DNA of 64,000 bases from Azospirillum doebereinerae (GTDB lineage Bacteria > Pseudomonadota > Alphaproteobacteria > Azospirillales > Azospirillaceae). Below, piece by piece: positions 10,458-21,154 of the stretch. Location: positions 1 to 64,000 of the forward strand of contig NZ_RZIJ01000015.1 in assembly GCF_003989665.1 (NCBI RefSeq). The letters run 5' to 3'. The notes below the pieces were generated by a model that saw only the letters and a list, made by a program, of their open reading frames with translations, had not been told where the DNA came from and did no database searches. Made by a program: the position numbers and the translations under genes. The number at the start of each line of letters is the position of its first letter. Positions within the stretch are counted from its first letter, which is position 1.

Positions 10458-10793
10458 ATGATCACGCCGCAGACCATTGGAGACACGCTGGTGTTAAGCG
10501 TGAACGTGCCGCGCCTCGACGCCGCGCTCGCCGTGCGCTTCCGCGAGGAGGTTCTCCAGCAACTGACCGAGGAGCCCAGCCGGGTGGTGATCGATTTCTC
10601 GGCCGTGACCTTCCTCGACTCCAGCGGGCTCGGCGCCCTGGTGTCGATCGTCAAGCGGGTCGGTCACCATTGCCGGCCGGTCATCTGCGGGTTGCAGCCG
10701 GCTGTCCAGACCATGTTCGCCCTGACCCGGATGGACCAGGTGTTCAAGGTGCGGGGCACCGTCGACGAAGCGGTCGCCAGCCTTGCCGAGTGA
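10458..10793 (+). CDS. STAS-domain anti-anti-sigma factor
   Basis: This 111-residue single STAS domain carries the hallmark segment VVIDFSAVTFLDSSGLG; one Ser of the DSSGLG motif (about residue 55) is the expected phosphorylation site. In partner-switching systems the unphosphorylated form binds the anti-sigma kinase and the phosphorylated form does not. It lies 13 bp after the receiver-PP2C gene and overlaps the following HATPase gene by 11 bp, so the three should be made together. The ATG at 10458 was chosen because the alignable domain begins at once; upstream in-frame sequence lies inside the previous gene. The protein it controls could be a sigma factor or another effector; no sigma gene is nearby. 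Confidence 0.88.
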   Translation: MITPQTIGDTLVLSVNVPRLDAALAVRFREEVLQQLTEEPSRVVIDFSAVTFLDSSGLGALVSIVKRVGHHCRPVICGLQPAVQTMFALTRMDQVFKVRGTVDEAVASLAE

Positions 10794-11235
10794 TCGCGAG
10801 CCGGAGGCCGGACAGCCCCTTTTCCAGACGGCGGTCTCCAGCAGCCTGGAGAACGTCCGCCTGCTGGCGGACGCCGCCTGCGGGGCGCTTGCCCCCGTGC
10901 TGGGCGACATGGATTTGATCAAGGTCCAGATCGGGCTGGTCGAGGCGGCAAACAACGTCGTCAAGCACGCCTGCCGGGATCGCGAGGACCACACCCTTTC
11001 CCTTTCATGCACGGTCTCCGGCGGCGTGGTGACGCTGGTGCTGGAGGATGACGGCTTTCCGCCCGCCGTCGACCTGAACCGGAACGCGGCGGCCTCCGGC
11101 GCCGGCCCGGTGCCCGACGGGATGGCCGAGAGCGGGCGCGGCCTGTGGCTGATGCGGCAATGCTTCGCGTCGATCCGTTTTGAATCCGGGAACGGCCTCA
11201 ACCGCCTGTTTCTGCGGTTCGAGCCGGAGGCCTGA
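10783..11235 (+). CDS. RsbW-like HATPase anti-sigma/switch kinase
   Basis: The 150-residue protein has one GHKL ATPase domain: N-box LVEAANNVVKH, G1-like EDDGFP, and G2-like ESGRGLWLMRQCF. There is no dimerisation or phospho-acceptor His domain, which separates serine switch kinases from histidine kinases. The predicted role is to phosphorylate the STAS protein encoded just upstream and to bind a sigma factor or other target when the STAS protein is unavailable. I chose the TTG at 10783, which gives an 11-bp overlap with the STAS gene; no in-frame ATG lies ahead of the domain. The stop codon lies inside a hairpin shared with the convergent histidine kinase gene. Confidence 0.85.
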   Translation: MPSDREPEAGQPLFQTAVSSSLENVRLLADAACGALAPVLGDMDLIKVQIGLVEAANNVVKHACRDREDHTLSLSCTVSGGVVTLVLEDDGFPPAVDLNRNAAASGAGPVPDGMAESGRGLWLMRQCFASIRFESGNGLNRLFLRFEPEA

Positions 11236-11250
11236 TCCGGCGCGTCCGGA

Positions 11251-11254
<4 letters not shown>
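11232..11254. terminator. Compact hairpin holding both convergent stop codons
   Basis: CTGATCCGG (11232-11240) and CCGGATCAG (11246-11254) form a perfect 9-bp stem with a 5-nt loop. The TGA of the + strand HATPase gene (11233-11235) and the stop of the - strand kinase gene (11251-11253) are both in the stems. No T-run follows, so termination by this hairpin alone is uncertain. Confidence 0.5.
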
Positions 11255-14136
<2,882 letters not shown>

Positions 14137-14163
14137 GTCCGGGAGAAGGGGAGGCGGCGGCCG

Positions 14164-14844
14164 TCACGTGGCGTTGCCGCCGAACAGGCCGGTTTCCTGC
14201 GCCCGCCGCACCGCGTCGGCGCGGTTGCGGGCGCCCAGTTTCTTGAAGATGCGGCGGGTGTGGAACTTGACGGTCACTTCCGCCAGTTCGAGCCGCCGGG
14301 CGATTTCCTTGTTGGTGGCGCCGGTGGACAGCAGCGAGAAGACCTCGCGCTCCCGGTCGGTCAGGGACGCGTGTTCGACCACGTCCTCGTCGCCGCCGAC
14401 CTCCTCGTCCAGCCCGGCGGGCAGCCGGTCCTCGCCGGCCAGGGCCAGGGCGATGCCGGCCGGCACGACGGTGCCGCCGTCGGCGACCACCTTCAGCGAG
14501 GGGGCCAGCACGCGGCGCGGCGTCGTCTTGGGCAGGAAGGCGGCGGCGCCGCAGCGCAGCGCCTCCAGCGCGATGGAGGGTTGTTCCGATCCCGTCACGA
14601 CCGCGATCGGGCCGCGAACGTCGAGCGCCCGCAACCGCGAGATCGGGTCGCTGTCGCCGACGCCGGGCATGTGCCAGTCCAGAACGATCAGATCGAAGGC
14701 GCGGTCGTCGACGCCCGTCCCGTCGAAGGCGTTGTCTTCCAGCGATCCGACAAAGACGATGTCGGCGCTGGGCCATTGGTAGCGGACCGACAGCTCCAGA
14801 GCTTCGCGAAAGAGCGGATGATCGTCGGCGACCAGGATCTTCAA
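14164..14844 (-). CDS. NarL/FixJ (LuxR)-family response regulator
   Basis: The 226-residue protein has an N-terminal receiver (D7-D8, phospho-acceptor D56 in LIVLDWHMPG, conserved Thr in VVTGSE, Lys in FLPKT) and a C-terminal LuxR-type helix-turn-helix (about 160-215: LTDREREVFSLLSTG, TNKEIARRL, TVKFHTRRIFKKLGA). It should bind DNA as a phospho-dependent dimer. It is the first gene of a two-gene - strand unit with the hybrid kinase, 27 bp apart. The promoter should lie in the 356-bp gap upstream. Targets are not visible from the sequence. Confidence 0.9.
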   Translation of the reverse strand: MKILVADDHPLFREALELSVRYQWPSADIVFVGSLEDNAFDGTGVDDRAFDLIVLDWHMPGVGDSDPISRLRALDVRGPIAVVTGSEQPSIALEALRCGAAAFLPKTTPRRVLAPSLKVVADGGTVVPAGIALALAGEDRLPAGLDEEVGGDEDVVEHASLTDREREVFSLLSTGATNKEIARRLELAEVTVKFHTRRIFKKLGARNRADAVRRAQETGLFGGNAT

Positions 14845-15200
14845 AACATGCCTCCCTTCGAACAGGGCCTCCCAACCAACCTGTTCTGCCGGATCAACCT
14901 ATTGCCGATAATCTTAATAAGAGGTAATCGGTTCCCGAACAGTCGCCCTCAATGATTTCTATCCTGGCGCGGGTGACTTTCGGGAAACATCCTCCCCGCG
15001 TTGTCTTCTGCGGGATGTTGTTAAGTGCAGGGAACTATAAGCTCCGTATGCCCTGCGATAATTAAGCATGTTTTCCGGGGAGATGAAAAGGAGGAGGATT
15101 TCGATCCAGACAGCCACTCCCGGACGGGAGGCGGCGCTTTGGGATTATCCTTGATCTCCCAAAAACCAAGCGGCGGGCCCGGACAATTTCTGCGCGTTCC
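14845..15200. other. Intergenic region upstream of the LuxR-type regulator
   Basis: A 356-bp gap, distinctly more AT-rich than its surroundings around 14890-15070. It must hold the - strand promoter of the regulator-kinase pair and the 3' end of the chemotaxis operon. I see no convincing gene; a possible 60-codon frame here has no supporting features. A weak hairpin near 15138-15163 is listed separately. Confidence 0.5.
15138..15163 (-). terminator. Possible weak terminator of the chemotaxis operon
   Basis: TTTGGGA (15138-15144) pairs with TCCCAAA (15157-15163) across a 12-nt loop, 37 bp beyond the last stop of the - strand operon. The stem is short and AT-capped and no clear T-run follows on the transcript, so this is tentative. 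Confidence 0.3.
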
Positions 15201-16232
15201 CTAGAAGAGTTCGAACGAATCGCCTTGGCTTGTGTTGCGCGCATAGCCGAGCAGCGCCATGCTCAACGCGTCCTCCATCTCGGCCAGCGTGATTTTCGAC
15301 AGAAGCTCCTCCGCCCAGGGCCGATCGACGGCGCTGTCGCCCCGATGGACGGCGCGCAAGGCGTTGGCCAGATGCGACAGGGCGACCACGGTGTTCTCGG
15401 TCCGCTGCTTGGCGCGGTCCTGGAATTGCAAGTTGCACATGATCCGGGGCACCGTCCGGCCGATGTCGGCGGAGACGGCGGCCGACTGCTCGACCGACTG
15501 GGCCAGCGCCGCCGTGTGGTCGCTCAGCGCACCGCCGATCGCCGCGATGCGCTCGGGATCGAGCGCCGCCTCGCCCTTGTCGGCCAGCACGTCGCGCACG
15601 GTGTCCATGCCGCCGCGCAGGCCCTGGCCCATGTCGCCGACCGCCTGCCGGATCGTGGTGGACACCGAATTGATCGAGCGCGACAGGTCGCGGACCTCGT
15701 CGGCCACCACGCCGAAGCCGTGCCCGTGCTCGCCGGCCCGCGACGCCTCGATCTTGGCGTTCAGCGACAGCATGACCGTCTGCCTGTTCAACTGGTCGAT
15801 CTGGGCGGTCAGACGCTCCACCTGGGCGACGGTGGCGGCGCAGGCGTCGAACACGTCGAGCATGGCGCGGGCGCCGCCGGTCAGGCGGTCGGCGCGCTGG
15901 ATGGCGGCGCGGCAGGTGCCGGCCAGCTCGTCGGCGATGGCGGTGAACGCGACGCTGTCGGCGCCCACGGCCATGCGGCGGGTCTGGCCGATGATCCGCT
16001 CCAGCATGGCCGACTGGCGGACGGCCAGCGCCGACAGCTCCTCGAAATCGGCGCTCAGCGTCGCGACGCCGTCCTCGATGATGGCCGAGGTGCGCTCCAT
16101 CTCGCCCGACAGCCCGCCCAGCGCGCGGTCCACCGTGGCGATGCGCCGGTCGGCGATCTCACTGTCCATCGCCCGCGCCCCGTTTCCGAAAAAGCCGTCC
16201 ATGGCGTCCATCCCCCTGCAAGTTCCTGTCAT
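15201..16232 (-). CDS. Soluble methyl-accepting-chemotaxis-like protein
   Basis: The product is up to 343 residues with no membrane segment. The centre holds the MCP signalling hairpin tip in a variant form (LSLNAKIEASRAGEHGHGFG then VVADEVRDLS), with heptad-like helices on both sides. The C-terminal part (NLQFQDRAKQRTENTV) resembles the short helical tail of soluble chemotaxis-associated proteins. The ATG at 16232 overlaps the TGA of cheB (ATGA), which suggests coupling; an alternative ATG at 16211 follows a purine-rich stretch and would remove seven residues. It is the last gene of the operon. It may be a cytosolic receptor or a CheA/CheW-binding adaptor; I cannot decide which. Confidence 0.8.
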   Translation of the reverse strand: MTGTCRGMDAMDGFFGNGARAMDSEIADRRIATVDRALGGLSGEMERTSAIIEDGVATLSADFEELSALAVRQSAMLERIIGQTRRMAVGADSVAFTAIADELAGTCRAAIQRADRLTGGARAMLDVFDACAATVAQVERLTAQIDQLNRQTVMLSLNAKIEASRAGEHGHGFGVVADEVRDLSRSINSVSTTIRQAVGDMGQGLRGGMDTVRDVLADKGEAALDPERIAAIGGALSDHTAALAQSVEQSAAVSADIGRTVPRIMCNLQFQDRAKQRTENTVVALSHLANALRAVHRGDSAVDRPWAEELLSKITLAEMEDALSMALLGYARNTSQGDSFELF

Positions 16233-17320
16233 GGGACGGGCTGGGGAAGCAGCCCCATCACCGTCTCGGCAACGCGGGACAGCGGCACCTCGCGTTCGAC
16301 CCCGCCCAGCTCCTTGGCGATGCGTGGCATGCCGTAAACGACGCAGCTGCGCTCGTCCTGGCCGATGGTGCGGGCGCCCTCGTCGCGCATCCGCTTCAGG
16401 CCGTCGGCCCCGTCGCGCCCCATCCCGGTCAGGATCACCCCGATGCCGCGCCGTCCCGCCGCCGCCGCGACGGACTGGAACAGCACATCGACCGAGGGGC
16501 GGTGGCCCTGCACCTTCTCGCCCTCGTGCAGGCGGCAGCGGTAGGCGCCGCCGTCACGCACCAGCTCCAGATGCCGGCCGCCGGGGGCAATGTAGACATG
16601 GCCGGGGAGCACGCGGTCGCCGTGCTCGGCCTCCTTGACGCTCATGGCGCTGAGCGCGTCCAGCCGCTGCGCGAAGCGCCCGGTGTAGGCGCTGGGCATG
16701 TGGACCGTCACCAGCGTGCCCGGCGCGTTGGCCGGCAGCGTCGCGATGACCTCCCGCAGCGCCTCGACTCCGCCGGTCGACGCACCCATGGCGACCACCG
16801 ATCCGGTGTGTCCCGCGACGCCCAGCAGGGCCAGCGCGGAGTGGTGAACGGCGGGGGCGGCCGCGCAGGGGCCGCCTATGCGGCGCGCGGCCAGACGGCG
16901 CTTGGCCCCGGCGGCGGCCACCACCTTGTCGACGATCTCCCGCCCCAGCTCGCCCAGCGCGTTGCGCAGGTCGGCGGTGGGCTTGGCCACGAAATCCACC
17001 GCTCCCATCTCCAGCGCCTGCAGGGTCGTGTCAGCGCCCTCCTGGGTCAGCGAGGAGATCATCACCACCGGCGTCGGGCGCAGGGTCATGATCTTTTCCA
17101 GGAAGGACAGCCCGTCCATGTGCGGCATCTCGATGTCGAGCGTCACCACGTCCGGGTCGGTCTCCTTGATCGCCGCACGGGCCTGGATCGGGTCGCTGGC
17201 GGTCGCCACCACGGTGGTGCGCGGATCGCCGTCGAGGATGGCGGTCAGCAGCCGGCGCACCAGGGCGGAATCGTCCACCACCACCACGCGGACCGGCGTT
17301 CCGGGGGCTTCGGCCGTCAT
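16229..17320 (-). CDS. cheB: Chemotaxis protein-glutamate methylesterase CheB
   Basis: The 363-residue protein has a receiver domain (phospho-acceptor D62 in LDIEMPHMDG, conserved K113) joined to a C-terminal methylesterase/deamidase domain. The catalytic triad is visible as S181 (GASTGG), H207 (TVHMPS) and D303 (GMGRDGADG). It removes methyl groups from receptor glutamates and is activated by CheA phosphorylation. The ATG at 17320 is chosen because it overlaps the cheR stop by one base (TGATG) and has GGAGAGG just ahead. Upstream in-frame sequence lies within cheR. Confidence 0.95.
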   Translation of the reverse strand: MTAEAPGTPVRVVVVDDSALVRRLLTAILDGDPRTTVVATASDPIQARAAIKETDPDVVTLDIEMPHMDGLSFLEKIMTLRPTPVVMISSLTQEGADTTLQALEMGAVDFVAKPTADLRNALGELGREIVDKVVAAAGAKRRLAARRIGGPCAAAPAVHHSALALLGVAGHTGSVVAMGASTGGVEALREVIATLPANAPGTLVTVHMPSAYTGRFAQRLDALSAMSVKEAEHGDRVLPGHVYIAPGGRHLELVRDGGAYRCRLHEGEKVQGHRPSVDVLFQSVAAAAGRRGIGVILTGMGRDGADGLKRMRDEGARTIGQDERSCVVYGMPRIAKELGGVEREVPLSRVAETVMGLLPQPVP

Positions 17321-18180
17321 CAGACCTCTCCTTCGCTGGGAACGCGCTCGTAGATCGTGCCGCCGATGGGGCGCAGCGGAATCCGCCGGTCGAGCAGCGA
17401 CTCCGAATGCCCCAGATAGAGGAAGCCACCCGGCCGCAGCAGCGCCGCCAGCCGGCGGCACAGCGTCGTCTTGGTCTCGCGGTCGAAGTAGATCATCACG
17501 TTGCGGCAGAAGATCGCGTCGAACGGCCCGTTGACCGGCCAGCGCTCCAGCAGGTTTAGATGGCCGAAGGAGACCAGGGCGCGCGGTTCCGGCCCGACCG
17601 TCACCCGGCTGTCGTCATGGGGCCGGAAATGGCGCCGCAGGTCGGGTGGCACCGCGTCGCGGACCGCCTCGCCCCGGTACACCCCCGCCTCGGCGCGGTC
17701 GAGCGCCCCGGTGTCGAGGTCGGTCGCCAGGATGCGCGCGCCGAGCCGGCCCGCGTCCGGCGCCGCCTTCAGCAGGGTCAGGGCCAGCGTGTAGGGCTCC
17801 TCCCCGGTGGAGCAGGCGGCGGACCACAGCCGCAGCCGTCCGCCGCCCTGCGCCCGCCACGGCTCGACCACCGCCTCGGTCAGATGGGCGAAGTGGTGCC
17901 GCTCGCGGTAGAAGGCGGTGACGTTGGTGGTCAGCGCGTTCAGCAGGCTGACCATCTCCGTCTCGCCGCGCGGCGAGCGCAGCAGGCCGATGTACTCGCC
18001 GATGGTCGACAGGTTGAGCGCGCGCAGCCGCTTGACCAGACGGGACTGCACCAGTCCCCGCTTGCTGTCGTTCAACTGGATGCCGGTCCGCTGCCGGGCC
18101 AGCTCGGCGACGAAGCGGAAATCTCCCTCGTCGAGATGGATGCTCTTCAAGGCTCCGGCTCCGTTCAGCGTCCGCGGCAT
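17320..18180 (-). CDS. cheR: Chemotaxis protein methyltransferase CheR
   Basis: At 286 residues it matches the usual CheR length. An N-terminal helical domain carries TNVTAFYRERHHF, the conserved NxTxFFR-type segment. The SAM-binding fold follows: LWSAACSTGEEPYTLA, ILATDLD, then IFCRNVMIYFD, and the terminal GGFLYLGHSE. It methylates receptor glutamates with S-adenosylmethionine. It lies between mcp and cheB in the operon. The receptor gene just upstream ends in a WxxF-type pentapeptide that could tether this enzyme. Confidence 0.95.
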   Translation of the reverse strand: MPRTLNGAGALKSIHLDEGDFRFVAELARQRTGIQLNDSKRGLVQSRLVKRLRALNLSTIGEYIGLLRSPRGETEMVSLLNALTTNVTAFYRERHHFAHLTEAVVEPWRAQGGGRLRLWSAACSTGEEPYTLALTLLKAAPDAGRLGARILATDLDTGALDRAEAGVYRGEAVRDAVPPDLRRHFRPHDDSRVTVGPEPRALVSFGHLNLLERWPVNGPFDAIFCRNVMIYFDRETKTTLCRRLAALLRPGGFLYLGHSESLLDRRIPLRPIGGTIYERVPSEGEV

Positions 18181-18226
18181 CGCTCTGGCGTCCCAACCCG
18201 TGGCGTTCGAGGGAAGAGTGGCGGCG

Positions 18227-20557
18227 TCAGAACTGCGACCAGTCGGTGCCCCGCTTGACGGCGCGGGCGGGCGTCTTGCCGCTGCCGGCGACGGTCAGCG
18301 CCAGCGGGCGCTCGGCCCCACGGTCCGCCATCTTGCGCGGGGCCTCGACGCGGGCCGGGGCCTTCGGGGCGCTGGGCACGGCCTTGAGCACCGGCACCGG
18401 CGGGTCGCTGATCTGGAAGAAGCTGACCAGCGTCAGCAGCCCGGTCGCGCTTTCCTGCAAGGTGCGGGATGAACCGGCGCTCTCCTCCACCAGGGCGGAG
18501 TTCTGCTGGGTCATCTGGTCCATGTTGGAGATGGCGCGGTTGATCTCGTCGATGCCGACGGTCTGCTCGCGGCTGGCCTCGGCGATCTCCGAGACGATGT
18601 CGGCGACGCGCTTGATCGAGGTGATGATCTCGTCGAGCTGCCCGCCGGCGCTGTTGACCAGATCGACGCCTTGGCGAACGTGGCCGCCGCTCTCCAGGAT
18701 CAGCGACTTGATGTCCTTGGCGGCGTCCGAGGATTGCTGCGCCAGGGTGCGGACCTCCTGGGCCACGACGGCGAAGCCCTTGCCGGCGTCGCCGGCCCTT
18801 GCGGCCTCCACCGCCGCGTTCAGCGCCAGCAGGTTGGTCTGGAAGGCGATCTCGTCGATGACGCCGATGATGTCGGAAATCCGCTGCGAGGAGCTGGCGA
18901 TCTGCCCCATGGCGCCGACCGCGTTCTTCACCACCTCGCCGCCGCGCAGCGCCACGTCGCGGGCGCCGAGCGCCAGGTTGTTGGCCTGCTGGGCGTTCTC
19001 GGCGTTGGCCTTGACGGTGGAGGCGATCTCTTCCATGGCCGCCGCCGTCTCCTCCAGGTTGGAGGCCTGCTGCTCGGTGCGCTCGGCCAGATCGACGGCG
19101 CCGTTGGCGATCTCGTCGGCGGCGGCGGCGACCTCCGAACTCGACGCGATGATCCGGCGCGTGGTGTCGGACAGGCGTTCGGTGGTGGTGTTGGCGTCGT
19201 TCGACAGGACCTTCAGCAGGCCGGCGTAATCGTCGCGGACGCGCTGGGTCAGGTCGCCCTCGGCGAGCGCGCTGAACAGCTGGCCGATGTCCTCCAGCGC
19301 CGATTCCACCTGCTGGCACAGCCCGTTCAGCGATTCCACCAGCATGCGCTGGAAGTCGCCCTTGCCGGCCGGGTCGAGCCGGACCGAGAAGTCGCCGTTT
19401 GACGCGGCGCGGACCATCGAGCCGATCTCCTCCTGGATCGCCTTCTGGGCGGTCAGGTCGGACCATTCCACCACGGTGCCGACCCGCTCCTTGCGGTCGT
19501 TCCACACCGGGCTGACGATCAGCACGAAGCTGCGCCCGCCGATCGACAGCGCCGCCTCGTGCCGCTTGGTCAGCGTGGCCAGCATGCTGCGCTGGTGCTG
19601 CGGGTTGCGGTGGAAGCGGTCGATGCTGGCGCCCAGCAGGGTGTCGACGCGGAAGCCGGGAAGCTGCTTGGCCATCTCCTCCTCGGCGACGCGCAGCATC
19701 TCGACCATCGTGCGGTTCATGTAGACGATGTCGAGGTTCTCGTCGGCGACCATCACGTTGGTCTGGCAGTTGTCGAGCGCGGCGCGGACGCGGACGTTCT
19801 CGGTGGCGATGCGGGCCTGCTCGCGTTCGCGGGCCAGGCGCTCGGTCCGGTCGTCCCACTCCACCACGGTGCCCAGCCGCTCGCCGCGCGCGTTCAGGAT
19901 CGGGCTGGCGGTCAGGCCGAAGATGCGGCCGCCGACCTCGACCTGGGCGCGGTGGGCGCCGGTCAGCCGCTTGAGCATGCCGCGCTGGTGCGCGGGGTTG
20001 CGGTGGAAGGCGTCGATGTTGCGGCCCAGCAGGTTGTCGGTGCGGAAGTCCGGCAGGTCGCGGCGCAGGTCGGATTCGGCGGCCCGCAGCATCTCCAGCA
20101 TCGTCTCGTTCATGTAGATGATGTCGAGCTCGTTGTCGGCGACCATGACGTTGGTCTGACAGGTCTGCAGCGCGGCGCGCAGGCGGGTGGCCTCCAGCGT
20201 GCGGGCCTCCATCTCGCGGATCGCGGCGGTCTGCTCCGCCGTGAAGTCGGCGATGTCCGTCGGCTCCCCGTTGGCGACGTCGCGCATCGCGCGGACCCAG
20301 CGGGTGTAGCGGGCGGATTCCGTCGCGATCGCCACGGCGTGGAGGCGGGCCTTGCGTTGGGCGGCCAGCAGCAAGGCGGTGCCGATGCCGGCCAGCAGGA
20401 CGCAGGCGACCAGCGGGGCGAACTCCGCCCAGGCCGGACGGTGGATCGTCAGGCAGGCGACCACCGCGCCGCCGAGGCCGGCGACGCTGAGCAGGATGCC
20501 GAGGATCGCCGAGGTGGACGGACCCGACGGGGCGGTGTGGACGGTGGCGGTGGGCAT
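18227..20557 (-). CDS. Methyl-accepting chemotaxis protein with tandem PAS domains
   Basis: This 776-residue receptor has two adjacent membrane segments near the N-terminus (about residues 18-37 and 45-64) and essentially no periplasmic domain, so it probably senses something inside the cell or membrane. Two very similar PAS domains follow (CQTNVMVAD...IYMN in each, about 130-245 and 255-370), an evident duplication. A HAMP-like segment precedes the classical signalling domain with EIAFQTNLLALNAAVEAARAG. The C-terminus is DWSQF, fitting the xWxxF pentapeptide used to dock CheR/CheB. An upstream TTG is possible; the ATG at 20557 is preferred because AAGGGA lies about 9 bp ahead. It is probably the cognate receptor of this operon. 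Confidence 0.93.
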   Translation of the reverse strand: MPTATVHTAPSGPSTSAILGILLSVAGLGGAVVACLTIHRPAWAEFAPLVACVLLAGIGTALLLAAQRKARLHAVAIATESARYTRWVRAMRDVANGEPTDIADFTAEQTAAIREMEARTLEATRLRAALQTCQTNVMVADNELDIIYMNETMLEMLRAAESDLRRDLPDFRTDNLLGRNIDAFHRNPAHQRGMLKRLTGAHRAQVEVGGRIFGLTASPILNARGERLGTVVEWDDRTERLAREREQARIATENVRVRAALDNCQTNVMVADENLDIVYMNRTMVEMLRVAEEEMAKQLPGFRVDTLLGASIDRFHRNPQHQRSMLATLTKRHEAALSIGGRSFVLIVSPVWNDRKERVGTVVEWSDLTAQKAIQEEIGSMVRAASNGDFSVRLDPAGKGDFQRMLVESLNGLCQQVESALEDIGQLFSALAEGDLTQRVRDDYAGLLKVLSNDANTTTERLSDTTRRIIASSSEVAAAADEIANGAVDLAERTEQQASNLEETAAAMEEIASTVKANAENAQQANNLALGARDVALRGGEVVKNAVGAMGQIASSSQRISDIIGVIDEIAFQTNLLALNAAVEAARAGDAGKGFAVVAQEVRTLAQQSSDAAKDIKSLILESGGHVRQGVDLVNSAGGQLDEIITSIKRVADIVSEIAEASREQTVGIDEINRAISNMDQMTQQNSALVEESAGSSRTLQESATGLLTLVSFFQISDPPVPVLKAVPSAPKAPARVEAPRKMADRGAERPLALTVAGSGKTPARAVKRGTDWSQF

Positions 20558-20609
20558 GGGGCTTGGTCCCTTGGTCAAAGGCCCGTCGGGGGCCGGTCGG
20601 ACGGCGGCG

Positions 20610-21134
20610 TTAGGCGGCGGCTTGGGCGGCGATGGCGACCAGCGACTGGTCGAGCAGCCGGTCGGGATCGAGGATGGCGATCATCCGGCGGTCGAGCGCC
20701 AGGAGTCCGGTGATGAAGCCGGCGCCCTCGCTCTCGTTTTCGGGCAGGGCGCGCAGGTCGGAGGCGCGGGCCTTCAGGATGTCGGAGACGGCGTCCACCA
20801 GAATGCCGATGGTGCGTCCGCGCGCGATCAGGATGATGACGACGTGCAGCCTGGAGGCCTCGGTGACGCCTCGGCCGAAGCGGCAGCGCAGGTCGAAGAT
20901 CGGCACGATGTTGCCGCGCAGGTTCAGAACGCCGCGCACGTAGCTTGGCATGTTGGGCAGCGACGACACGTCGGCCCAGGCCTTGATCTCGCGCACCGCC
21001 ATGATGTCGACGGCGAAATCGTCGCCGTTCACCTTGAACGCGACGAACTGGACGGGCTGGTGCTCGTCCTCCGCGTTTCCGTCGGGCGGGGCGGGGGAAC
21101 GCTGGGCCAAAGCGGGGGCGGGGCGTTTCATCAT
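20610..21134 (-). CDS. cheW: Chemotaxis coupling protein CheW
   Basis: The 174-residue protein is one CheW/SH3-like domain after a 25-residue Pro/Ala-rich head. Typical segments are VQFVAFKVNGDDFAVDI, LPNMPSYVRGVLNLRGNIVP followed by IFDLR, and IGILVDAVSDIL. It links receptors to CheA in the signalling array. It starts 20 bp after cheA; the in-frame open region upstream lies over cheA in another frame, and the double ATG at 21134/21131 is the natural start. Confidence 0.94.
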   Translation of the reverse strand: MMKRPAPALAQRSPAPPDGNAEDEHQPVQFVAFKVNGDDFAVDIMAVREIKAWADVSSLPNMPSYVRGVLNLRGNIVPIFDLRCRFGRGVTEASRLHVVIILIARGRTIGILVDAVSDILKARASDLRALPENESEGAGFITGLLALDRRMIAILDPDRLLDQSLVAIAAQAAA

Positions 21135-21154
21135 GGCGGCGATCCGGTCGGGGG

